Translations under genes and position numbers: made by a program
Part shown: one piece after another, positions 45,773 to 53,855 of the stretch
Layout: each line of letters starts with the position of its first letter
Position numbering within the stretch: position 1 is the stretch's first letter
Source: Acetatifactor muris
GTDB taxonomy: Bacteria; Bacillota; Clostridia; Lachnospirales; Lachnospiraceae
Length of the DNA stretch: 64,000 bases
Reading direction: 5' to 3'
Assembly (NCBI RefSeq): GCF_024623325.1
Contig: NZ_JANJZD010000027.1
Span: forward strand, 1 to 64,000
Notes under the pieces: generated by a model
What the model saw: only the letters and a program-made list of their open reading frames with translations
What the model was told of the DNA's origin: nothing
Database searches by the model: none

Positions 45773-46837
45773 TCACCTTCCAAACAGTTTGTCTTCCAGT
45801 TCCGTAAATAATGCCGGACAGGGCGCACAGATACTTTTTCCGCTCAGATTATCAGCTGATTCCCTTAAGGTTTCCGGAAAAGTGACTCTGCAGGCGTGAA
45901 GCAGATGATGTTCCAGACCGTATTTTCCCTTCAGCATTCGGTTTACGGAGGCTTTTCCGTATTTGTGATCTCCTGCCAGCGGATGGCCGATTTGAGCCAG
46001 GTGGGCACGTATCTGATGGCTTTTTCCGGTAATCAGTTCCACTTCCAGCAGTGTGAACGCATCTGTGACAAGAATGGGCGAGCATACCGTATGGATGGGA
46101 GATGCTTTTTCGTCCGGAGCCTGGGAAGAGGGGCTGCCGGAAACCGTCACACGGTTTTCGACGCTGTTTTTTACCAGGTAACCCTGTATGTTCACAGCCT
46201 CCTTCAAAGCTCCCACGCAGATGGTACGATAGAATTTGCGGATTCTCCGTTCCCGGATTATGCTGCTCAGAGATTGCAGTCCCGGCAGACTTTTTCCGCA
46301 GAGCACAATTCCGCTGGTATTTCTGTCCAGACGGTTGCAGACGGAAGGACGAAAGGTGGAAAGCTCCTCTCCAAATGCGGGATTCTTCTGTAACAGATAC
46401 CCCGCCAGCCATTCATTTATGCTGATATCTGTACGGACGGCTTTCTGTGTCAGAATACCGCAGGGTTTATTCACAATCAGACAGTCCTCATCTTCGTACA
46501 ATATGGTAATTCCCTGAAGTCTGGCAAACGCATTCTCATATTCTCTGACTTGCGAAGTGACCCTGCCGCCAGGGAGAGCTTTCCCGGTCTCCGAAGGCGG
46601 CCCCGAAAACGAAGGCTGACCTGAAAATTTAGCAAAGGTTTCCTCGGAGAAAAAAAGTTTAACCTCGTCATTCAGCGCAAGAATCTCATTGCCTTCCGCT
46701 TTTTTTCCGTTGAGTGTAATGTTTTTTTTACGAAGCATTTTATACAGAAAGCTGTTACCTGCCTCGGGAAGAAGCTTGCGCAGAAATTTATCCAGCCGCT
46801 GTCCGGCCTGATTTCTCTCTATTTTACAGGAGTGCAT
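45773..46837 (-). CDS. RluA/RluD family pseudouridine synthase with S4 domain
   Basis: 354 residues. The N-terminal S4-like domain (1-65) is followed by an S/P/G-rich insert (about 72-98) and the catalytic domain. The catalytic Asp171 lies in NRLDRNTSGI; the usual preceding His is replaced by Asn. RluD-type enzymes modify uridines in 23S rRNA. Its exact target is not clear. It is followed by recU with a 3-base gap. Confidence 0.9.
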   Translation of the reverse strand: MHSCKIERNQAGQRLDKFLRKLLPEAGNSFLYKMLRKKNITLNGKKAEGNEILALNDEVKLFFSEETFAKFSGQPSFSGPPSETGKALPGGRVTSQVREYENAFARLQGITILYEDEDCLIVNKPCGILTQKAVRTDISINEWLAGYLLQKNPAFGEELSTFRPSVCNRLDRNTSGIVLCGKSLPGLQSLSSIIRERRIRKFYRTICVGALKEAVNIQGYLVKNSVENRVTVSGSPSSQAPDEKASPIHTVCSPILVTDAFTLLEVELITGKSHQIRAHLAQIGHPLAGDHKYGKASVNRMLKGKYGLEHHLLHACRVTFPETLRESADNLSGKSICAPCPALFTELEDKLFGR

Positions 46838-46875
46838 CGTTTTCTCTCCCCCATTCCCATTCTGGCGACAGCCTG

Positions 46876-47460
46876 TCAGAGTGCAACACTTTTCAGCGAA
46901 GCAATCACTGCTTCCGTCCGGGCCACTTCAGCTGTCAGTTCCTTCATCTGTTCCAGCCGTTCCCAGTAGCGCGGCAAACTGGTAAAGATTTTTACCGTGA
47001 CATTTTTATGTCCGTCCAGTTTCAGGATTTCACTGATATGTTTATTGAACTCGTTTTCCGCAAAATCCGTTCTTTCCGCATAGCCGCAGACTGTATTGCC
47101 GCAGACCGCCAGATGGCTGACCACGAAATTTCTCCTGTAAGAGGTGAAAACCATATCGTACAGGCAGCGCAGCCCCTGACTGTGCTCCTCGATTTCGGCG
47201 GCTGCCTGTGCTTTGCAGCTTTTGAACCGCAGAAACATCACCGCGCTTACCGCACTTTTACTGGCGGGAAGACAACCCAGAACAGCTACAATACTCAGCA
47301 GATTCGCTCTTCTTCCCGTCTGAAGATAACCGGCTGTAAAAAGGGAAATGGAAATGGCAAAATAAATGATGGTGCGGATCACTTCATATTTTTTCTGAGT
47401 GCGCAGATAGTTTTTGGTCCCTTTTACACTGCCGGTGGAAAACATTCGTTTCAGCTGCAT
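46876..47460 (-). CDS. Conserved membrane protein, unknown function
   Basis: 194 residues with two hydrophobic segments near 32-47 and 52-75 and a soluble C-terminal part. Recognisable stretches are MFSTGSVKGTKNYLRTQKKY and DGHKNVTVKIFTSLPRYWER. It sits between an SDR and a pseudouridine synthase with 2- and 38-base gaps. No family with known function was recognised. Confidence 0.75.
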   Translation of the reverse strand: MQLKRMFSTGSVKGTKNYLRTQKKYEVIRTIIYFAISISLFTAGYLQTGRRANLLSIVAVLGCLPASKSAVSAVMFLRFKSCKAQAAAEIEEHSQGLRCLYDMVFTSYRRNFVVSHLAVCGNTVCGYAERTDFAENEFNKHISEILKLDGHKNVTVKIFTSLPRYWERLEQMKELTAEVARTEAVIASLKSVAL

Positions 47461-47462
47461 CT

Positions 47463-48230
47463 TTACAGTCCTTTCTTTTTCATCTGATTTGTAAGCTCCA
47501 GAAGCACTTTATGAGGCACTGCTTTGGAAAGCAGCAGAAATGCTTTCATGGGCAGGCCGCAGACTGACATGGAACGTCTGTGGTAAGCATCCTTCAGGGC
47601 AAGCCGCACTACCCTCTCCGGCGTAACCATGGTATATTTCTTTATGGAAAGCGTGGAGCCTGTGGCTTCCGCCAGCTCGAAAAAAGGTGTGTCCACCGGC
47701 CCCGGACACACACAGGTAACATAAATGCCGGCAGGCTTCAATTCTTCCCCCAGCGCCCTGGAAAAACTCAGCACATAAGCCTTTGTAGCCGCATATACCG
47801 CAAAATCAGGCTGCGGCAGAAATGCGGCGCTGGAGGCGATCTGAATGATACGACTGTTTCGCCGCATATAGGGAAGCACACAGTGGGTTATACCGGTGAG
47901 GGCCTGGCAGTTCAGCCGAATCATTCCCAGTTCCATATCCGCATCCTGCTCCGAAAAGCTTCCCATAATGCCATATCCCGCACAGTTAATCAGCATTCTG
48001 ACTACTGCTCTGTGCCGCAGCAACGCCTGCTTCAGAGAGTTCAGCTCTTTTGTGACATCCAAAGCGAAAATTCTCGTTCTGTGTGTCAGAGTTTCCGCCA
48101 TCTCTTCCATTCTGTCACGTCTTCTGGCAATCAGCCAGAACTCATCTATATTGTCGAAAAAGGAATCCATCTGCAGCATAAATTCTCTGCCGATACCTGA
48201 TGAAGCACCTGTTATGATGACAACATTCAT
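47463..48230 (-). CDS. Short-chain dehydrogenase/reductase
   Basis: A 255-residue SDR with the cofactor motif TGASSGIG near the start, NCAGYG, and the active-site YAATK (Tyr and Lys) following a Ser-rich ASSAAFLP. ATG at 48230 was chosen because AGGAGG lies seven bases upstream; the ATG two codons earlier is too near that site. The substrate is unknown. Confidence 0.9.
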   Translation of the reverse strand: MNVVIITGASSGIGREFMLQMDSFFDNIDEFWLIARRRDRMEEMAETLTHRTRIFALDVTKELNSLKQALLRHRAVVRMLINCAGYGIMGSFSEQDADMELGMIRLNCQALTGITHCVLPYMRRNSRIIQIASSAAFLPQPDFAVYAATKAYVLSFSRALGEELKPAGIYVTCVCPGPVDTPFFELAEATGSTLSIKKYTMVTPERVVRLALKDAYHRRSMSVCGLPMKAFLLLSKAVPHKVLLELTNQMKKKGL

Positions 48231-48282
48231 ATCCATCCCTCCTGCTTTCTGAAATTTACTGCCCTTTCTTCCGCTCTCCGTT

Positions 48283-48951
48283 TCAGCCCTCCGAGATAAA
48301 AAGGCCTCTGAAATCATTGATATAATAATCTGCCAGCGCTTTCTTCTCCTCTCTGCTCTGCAGAGAATAGGCGTCTTCCACAGCGCAGACGCGCATGCCG
48401 GCGCTCTTTCCTGCGAGAATCCCCGGCACAATATCCTCGAATACCAGACATCTTGCCGGTGCCACTTCCAACTGCCTGGCTGCTTCCAGGTAGATATCCG
48501 GCGACGGCTTTCCCCTGGCCACATCGCAGCCGGTGACAATACTGGTAAAATACGCTCTCAGATTATGAACCTCCGCAACATTTTCCACCAGCTCTCTGGA
48601 GTTGCTTGTGGCAATACCCAGTCTGATGCCGTTTTCTCGGCAGCCGTTCAGAAATTCCGGGATACCGGGCTTCAGCGGCACTTCATGCATATATTTATCC
48701 CATGCCATCCGGTTCCAGGCAGCCTTGATTTCCTCCAGGGAATCCGGTATGGGAAAATGCTCCTTAAAATAAACGGCCGTCTCACTGAAGCTCATTCCTT
48801 CTATCCGGGATTGCAGATCCTCCGGCAGGGAGATCCCGTAGCGCCCAAGGTACTCGATATCAATGGCTTTCCAGAGCCACATGGAATCTACCAGAGATCC
48901 ATCCATATCGAAAATAACGGCGTCCATATCCCACAACATTTTATGTCTCAT
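48283..48951 (-). CDS. HAD superfamily hydrolase, beta-phosphoglucomutase-like
   Basis: 222 residues with the nucleophile motif FDMDGSLVDS, GIATSNSRELVE and a final VFEDIVPGILAG, as in phosphatases and phosphomutases of subfamily IA. Its start overlaps the stop of the upstream pseudouridine synthase gene (ATGA). Substrate unknown. Confidence 0.9.
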   Translation of the reverse strand: MRHKMLWDMDAVIFDMDGSLVDSMWLWKAIDIEYLGRYGISLPEDLQSRIEGMSFSETAVYFKEHFPIPDSLEEIKAAWNRMAWDKYMHEVPLKPGIPEFLNGCRENGIRLGIATSNSRELVENVAEVHNLRAYFTSIVTGCDVARGKPSPDIYLEAARQLEVAPARCLVFEDIVPGILAGKSAGMRVCAVEDAYSLQSREEKKALADYYINDFRGLFISEG

Positions 48952-49658
48952 TTGCAGCCTCCCAAACTTTTCAGCTTTTGTATTTCTGTTTCCGTAAGCG
49001 CTCTGTATTCTCCGGGCTTCAGGTTTTCATCCAACTGCAGGCAGGCGAATTCAGTCCGCTTCAGCGCCAGTACACGATTGTCCACTGCCTGCAGCATACG
49101 CTTGATCTGATGGAACTTTCCTTCATGAACCGTGATATATATAATGCTGCCCGTTCCCACAGAGACACGGGCGGGAAGGGTCAGATGTTCTTCACCGATA
49201 TCCAGTCCCTGTTCCAGTCTGCTTATCTCTTCCTGCGTGAGAGAATGCTCCACTGTCACCTGATAGGTTTTATCCACATGTCGCTTCGGAGACAACAGTA
49301 AATGAGCCAGCTCTCCGTCATTGGTGAGCAGAAGCAGGCCGGTGGAATCCTTGTCCAGTCTTCCCACGGGAAAAATGTCCCTTCTCCTGTCCTCCCCCAG
49401 CAATGAGACAACCGTATCCGCTGTGTTGTCATTGGTGGCAGAGACAACACCCTCCGGCTTGTGTAACATATAATACACATACTTCCGGTATCGGAGAGAC
49501 TGTCCCTTAAAAGTGACCTGATCCGTGTTCTCATCAATTTTTTCATCGGGAAACTTTACAGGCTTTCCGTTTACCGTCACCATTCCCTGACGGACAAATG
49601 CCTTTACCTGTCCTCTGGTTCCCATATTCATTTCACACAGAAATTTATCAAGACGCAT
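48948..49658 (-). CDS. RsuA/RluB family pseudouridine synthase
   Basis: About 236 residues with an N-terminal S4 domain (MRLDKFLCEMNMGTRGQVKAF) and catalytic Asp102 in GRLDKDSTGLLLLTNDG. It resembles RsuA-type 16S rRNA pseudouridine synthases. ATG at 49658 was chosen because AAAGGCGGTAAT precedes it. It is the first gene of the leftward operon that ends with recU. Confidence 0.92.
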   Translation of the reverse strand: MRLDKFLCEMNMGTRGQVKAFVRQGMVTVNGKPVKFPDEKIDENTDQVTFKGQSLRYRKYVYYMLHKPEGVVSATNDNTADTVVSLLGEDRRRDIFPVGRLDKDSTGLLLLTNDGELAHLLLSPKRHVDKTYQVTVEHSLTQEEISRLEQGLDIGEEHLTLPARVSVGTGSIIYITVHEGKFHQIKRMLQAVDNRVLALKRTEFACLQLDENLKPGEYRALTETEIQKLKSLGGCK

Positions 49659-49739
49659 ATTACCGCCTTTCCGGGGCACTCATTCCTTTTGCATGATCCG
49701 CTGACTGCTCACATACATTGTAGAGAAGGAGTGATTTTC

Positions 49740-50714
49740 ATGAAATTACTGACTGTTGCGTTTCTGATATTGCTGGGCTGTATTCTGACACATTCTCAAA
49801 TCAGTCTCATTTATGCGGCCATGGGACTGGAACTGTGGTTTCAGAAAATGATCCCGTCTCTGCTGCCTTTTATGATTTTATCCGGGATTATGGTGCGGAT
49901 GAAATTGACGGACAAAGCGGCCATGGTGATTTACCCTGTTGTCAGACCGGTATTCCGAGTTCGCAAAAATGTATGCTATGCCATGTTAATGGGATTTCTC
50001 TGCGGATTTCCCATGGGTGCAAGAGTCGTGGATGATTTATACATACGTGATATGATCTCCAGAAGAGAAGCCGAATATCTTCTTGCATTCTGCAATAATA
50101 TCGGACCTGTCTACTTTTGCAGCTTTGTGCTGCCCCTTCTGGGCAGAAAACTGGTGCTTCCCTATTTGTTTGGTATGTATGGAATTCCTCTGCTATATGG
50201 CTTTATCCTGCGTTACACTTTATTTCAAGATTTGCCTCCATTCCGGGAACCGGAAGGTTCTCCTGCCAAAAGGCATTTTCACCCGGAATTTTCCGAGCTT
50301 ATCATCTGTGAAGCCGCCCCCGCGAAACGTTCCTTTGCCGAACAGCTTCTGGAGGAGACAGACAATTCCATTCATACTTCTGTTCAGAGTATCCTTTCTC
50401 TGGGAGGATATATGATTCTGTTTAACCTGATGAACCTGATTCCTCATATACTGTTGGGACATCCGCTGCCTTTTCTGTCTCCTCTGCTGGAGATTACAGG
50501 GGGCCTGAAGCTGCTGGGCACATCCGCACCGCTGTACAGTCTGCTGGCTCTGATTTTCGGCGGCTTTTCCTGTATCGCCCAGACCTATAACTGTATCGGC
50601 AATTCGGATTTATCCATTGGATCCTTTGTCAGACACAAACTGTTCCTGACAATGCTGGGCGGCATTTATTACCTTTTCTGGTTTCTTGTATCCCCCGCCT
50701 CTTTCCTTCGCTGA
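49740..50714 (+). CDS. YlbJ-like sporulation integral membrane protein
   Basis: 324 residues with about eight hydrophobic segments and nucleoside-recognition (Gate) type motifs: MIPSLLPFMILSGI, GFLCGFPMGARVV, LAFCNNIGPVYFCSFVLP. In Bacillus ylbJ lies beside coaD and rsmD; both are 2-3 kb away here, which supports the call. ATG at 49740 follows GAGAAGGAGTG. Its 3' end overlaps the convergent amidase gene by 46 bases. Confidence 0.82.
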   Translation: MKLLTVAFLILLGCILTHSQISLIYAAMGLELWFQKMIPSLLPFMILSGIMVRMKLTDKAAMVIYPVVRPVFRVRKNVCYAMLMGFLCGFPMGARVVDDLYIRDMISRREAEYLLAFCNNIGPVYFCSFVLPLLGRKLVLPYLFGMYGIPLLYGFILRYTLFQDLPPFREPEGSPAKRHFHPEFSELIICEAAPAKRSFAEQLLEETDNSIHTSVQSILSLGGYMILFNLMNLIPHILLGHPLPFLSPLLEITGGLKLLGTSAPLYSLLALIFGGFSCIAQTYNCIGNSDLSIGSFVRHKLFLTMLGGIYYLFWFLVSPASFLR

Positions 50715-52012
50715 AGTCTTTTCTTTTTACGGTTTCGACGCACAATACACTGAGAAACAATGACAAGAACGAGAAGAAGCGCTGCAAAGACAAGGCAGAT
50801 TTCCAGAAAAACGAGAAAACTCACATCCCGGTCCGCATCCTCTCCGGTATTTTGTACATTTATATCCGCACCCACAGGTACAACTTCAACAGATTCTCCG
50901 TCCCCGCTGTCAGGATTCTGGTCAGCCGAAGCTTCCTCCTGCTGAGACGGAAATACCTGGGGGCTGATGTAACAGTTGCTCTCGGTGTATAAATCATACT
51001 GGTTATAGGCACGAACAATTACTTTCGGCGCCGTCCCCGGCTGTATGTCCAGATTCAAAGTAAAGGTATCCGGATAATCCCCTGTCAGAGTATCACACTC
51101 CGGCCAGCCTTCTCTGGCACTGTAAGTCTTCCCGCCGTCTGTGCTGCAGCTGTAATACAACAGGGGCGAATCGTAATCGGCAGCCGAAACCGCCAGGCTC
51201 AAGGTCCCATTTTCATAGTCAGCCTCCAGAAAATCCAGCAGACAGAGATCCGGTTCGGTACTGTCTACCTTTGTCCTGGAAAACGCGGCATCTGCCTCTG
51301 TCAGCTGATAATCGGAATAATCCACATTCAGCACACTGCTTTTCAGACCGAAATACTTTGCCACAGCCTCCGCATCCGCCCGGCCGAACTCTCGAAGCTT
51401 TTCCTCGCTGTCACAAAAGGAGGCATCCCGGGGTTCGTCCACGTGACAATGTTCCATAATCACTGCCGGGATTTCCCGCTCCACGGATTCTCTGATGATA
51501 CCATAATAGTCCAGACCATCTTCTCCCAGACGTGTCTTAATGCCTCTCACAAACAGCCCCTTTTCCTTCATAGCCGACAGAAATTCATGGCCGAACTGGT
51601 ATCCGTATGTATTATAAGGCGCTTCCAAAGGCACCCATACTTCCGAACCGAACAATTCATGATTCAGCGAGGCATTGTAGTGGATGCTGAACAGAAAATC
51701 CGCATCTACTGATAATGCAAACTCCGCTCTTTCTTTCAGGGACAAATCCACATCTTCCGTGCGGGTCATATATATCTCCACATTATCGTAAAGAGACAGT
51801 TCCTCATACATGGCAAGTGCGGTGGTCAGAGTCATCTGCTTTTCTTCATGATTATTCTCTATAGTCCCCTGGTTTTTACCTCCGTGTCCGGGGTCTATTA
51901 CTATAATCACTTTCCCGCCTGTATCCTGCAGTCTCGGCGCTGCACAGGCCTGGACAGGAATCAGCAGTCCTGTCATAATCACGGTTAGCAATGTAATTAG
52001 AAACCGATACAT
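50669..52012 (-). CDS. N-acetylmuramoyl-L-alanine amidase (Amidase_3) with C-terminal anchor
   Basis: 447 residues. A signal peptide (1-24) is followed by the Amidase_3 domain (35-220) with zinc and catalytic motifs DPGHGG, SIHYNAS and IMEHCHVD. After it comes a beta-rich region (250-360) that may bind wall or protein. Near the C-terminus a hydrophobic helix (about 400-425) and a basic tail (RRNRKKKRL) suggest that it is a membrane-anchored cell-wall hydrolase. It overlaps the ylbJ-like gene at its 3' end. Confidence 0.88.
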   Translation of the reverse strand: MYRFLITLLTVIMTGLLIPVQACAAPRLQDTGGKVIIVIDPGHGGKNQGTIENNHEEKQMTLTTALAMYEELSLYDNVEIYMTRTEDVDLSLKERAEFALSVDADFLFSIHYNASLNHELFGSEVWVPLEAPYNTYGYQFGHEFLSAMKEKGLFVRGIKTRLGEDGLDYYGIIRESVEREIPAVIMEHCHVDEPRDASFCDSEEKLREFGRADAEAVAKYFGLKSSVLNVDYSDYQLTEADAAFSRTKVDSTEPDLCLLDFLEADYENGTLSLAVSAADYDSPLLYYSCSTDGGKTYSAREGWPECDTLTGDYPDTFTLNLDIQPGTAPKVIVRAYNQYDLYTESNCYISPQVFPSQQEEASADQNPDSGDGESVEVVPVGADINVQNTGEDADRDVSFLVFLEICLVFAALLLVLVIVSQCIVRRNRKKKRLQRRKEAGDTRNQKR

Positions 52013-52072
52013 AAATCATCCTTTCCTGAAAGCCCAGAACCGGGTTCTGCTTACTGTCACTGAAATACAGGA

Positions 52073-52104
52073 AAGAACCAGCTCCCATATGAAAACCGGT
52101 TCTT
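52073..52104 (-). terminator. Probable terminator after the coiled-coil gene
   Basis: A 9-bp stem (52073-52081 with 52096-52104), with one G-U pair in leftward RNA, lies 24 bases past the stop. The T-run is short. A second symmetric sequence, CAGAACC/GGTTCTG, follows at 52035-52049. Confidence 0.5.
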
Positions 52105-52127
52105 ATCTGTGGTATATGAAATACAGC

Positions 52128-52730
52128 TTACAAAACATCCAGACTGTCATTATCGGAATGCTTGTCCATGGAAATTCCATCCAGACTATCTTCCACAGGA
52201 TGAAACGCTCTGATATTGGACTGAATTAAATCACGATATTGTCCAAGGGAGCCCAGCAGTTTATCATAATTTGTACTGGAAGACTGAATGGCAGACAGGA
52301 CAATGGACTCCAGTTCCCCAAGCCGTTCCTCCGTATACCGGGAAGCCTGCATGCGCAGCTCGTTTGCCTCCATGGTAGCTTTATCCAGGATCTCCTGCGC
52401 CTGCCTTGCGGCAGTCGCCACAATTCCATTTGCCTGCGCATAAGCCTGCTGCATGATTTCGTGTTCACTGATCAGCTCATTGGTATGTACTGTAGCCTCG
52501 TCAATCAGGGCCTGTGCCTTGGCCCGGGCATCATTCAGAATTGCCTCTTTATTGCTGATGATCTTCTGGTATCTTCTGATTTCATCGGGAGTCTTCATGC
52601 GCAGTTCACGCAGCAGTTCGTCAATCTCTTCCTTATTTACGATAATCTCCGAACTGGACATGAATTTAGGCTTACAGCTTTCAATATATTCCTCTAATTC
52701 GTCTATCAATTGTTCAATTCTACTGCTCAT
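52128..52730 (-). CDS. Coiled-coil protein of unknown function near coaD
   Basis: A 200-residue, mostly helical protein with long heptad-like stretches (NARAKAQALIDEATVHTNEL, AAARQAQEILDKATMEANEL) reminiscent of DivIVA or ATP-synthase stalk sequences but without a DivIVA N-terminal motif. It follows coaD by 47 bases. Homologues are common beside coaD in clostridia and are often loosely annotated as ATPase subunits; no catalytic site is visible. Confidence 0.78.
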   Translation of the reverse strand: MSSRIEQLIDELEEYIESCKPKFMSSSEIIVNKEEIDELLRELRMKTPDEIRRYQKIISNKEAILNDARAKAQALIDEATVHTNELISEHEIMQQAYAQANGIVATAARQAQEILDKATMEANELRMQASRYTEERLGELESIVLSAIQSSSTNYDKLLGSLGQYRDLIQSNIRAFHPVEDSLDGISMDKHSDNDSLDVL

Positions 52731-52777
52731 AAATGCCGCTCCTATTCCGAAATGAATCGCCTTATTCAGTTACCTTC

Positions 52778-53269
52778 TTACAATACAGATGCCCTGTACT
52801 TTTCCTTCATCAGCTTTGCCACAAATTCAGGCACACATTCACTGATGTCTCCGCCGAAGCTTGCAATTTCCTTTACACTGGAAGAACTTAAGTAGGCGTA
52901 TTCCAGACTTGTCGTGAGAAACACTGTGTCCAGCGCGCCTTTGGACAGCTTTCTGTTGGTCTGGGCAATCTGCAGTTCATATTCAAAGTCCGTAATCGCC
53001 CGCAGCCCTCTGACGGCCACATGCATGTTATGTTCAGCCGCATAGTTAATCAGAAGACCGGAAAAGCTGTCCACCTGTACATTGGGAATCTCTTTTGTTG
53101 CTTCCTTCAATATCTTAACACGTTCCTCCACAGAAAACAACGGGCTCTTTACTTTATTATTCAAAACACTGACCACCAATACATCAAACATTTCGGAAGC
53201 ACGTCTGATGACATCGAGATGTCCGAAAGTGACAGGATCAAAGCTTCCGGGATAAACGGCACGTTTCAT
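52778..53269 (-). CDS. coaD: Phosphopantetheine adenylyltransferase
   Basis: A 163-residue CoaD, the step before last in coenzyme A synthesis. Motifs AVYPGSFDPVTFGHLD with the T/HxGH element, VAVRGLRAITDFEYE and YLSSSSVKEIA are intact. It overlaps rsmD by 4 bases (ATGA), the same pairing as ylbH-ylbI in Bacillus. Confidence 0.97.
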   Translation of the reverse strand: MKRAVYPGSFDPVTFGHLDVIRRASEMFDVLVVSVLNNKVKSPLFSVEERVKILKEATKEIPNVQVDSFSGLLINYAAEHNMHVAVRGLRAITDFEYELQIAQTNRKLSKGALDTVFLTTSLEYAYLSSSSVKEIASFGGDISECVPEFVAKLMKEKYRASVL

Positions 53270-53835
53270 GATAAATTTCCTTTCTTCAGAAATAAATGTT
53301 TGTTGGTTTTATACTTTTTTTCCCTGATGACAGAAAAACCAAGATCCGAAACATAGGAAAAATCCGTCCCCATGGACGCTTCCACAATGATAACGGTATT
53401 CTCTGCCGCTAAAGCCACATGATTCAGGACACGAAGAACCTCTCTCTCCAGTCCGCAGTCATAAGGAGGATCCAGGAAAATGAAATCAGCCTTCTCCTGT
53501 CCCGCTCTCCTGCCGATACTCTCCAGAGCGATACAGACATCCTGTTTTATTACTATAGCACGATCCGCTGTTTTCGTAAACGAAAGATTTTGCTGAATAC
53601 AGGATATTGCTCTGGGAGACTTGTCCACAAAGTATGCTTTCCCGGCCCCCCGGCTCAACGCCTCAATCCCCACAGCTCCGCTGCCGCTGAACAAATCCAC
53701 AAACACACTGCCCGGTATATCCCATTGCAGCATATTAAACAGCGTTTCCCTGATTTTATCTGTAGTCGGCCTCACTTCCAGCCCCTGGGGCGCTTTCAGC
53801 GGCAGACTTCTCGCCGTCCCGGCAATTACTCTCAT
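53266..53835 (-). CDS. rsmD: 16S rRNA (guanine966-N2)-methyltransferase
   Basis: A 189-residue methyltransferase with the SAM motif VFVDLFSGSGAVGIEALSRG and active-site LDPPY. It begins MRVIAGTARSLPLKAPQG, typical of RsmD. It lies 20 bases after the ParC-like gene and is coupled to coaD. Confidence 0.95.
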   Translation of the reverse strand: MRVIAGTARSLPLKAPQGLEVRPTTDKIRETLFNMLQWDIPGSVFVDLFSGSGAVGIEALSRGAGKAYFVDKSPRAISCIQQNLSFTKTADRAIVIKQDVCIALESIGRRAGQEKADFIFLDPPYDCGLEREVLRVLNHVALAAENTVIIVEASMGTDFSYVSDLGFSVIREKKYKTNKHLFLKKGNLS

Positions 53836-53855
53836 ATGTTCACCTCATTTCGAAG

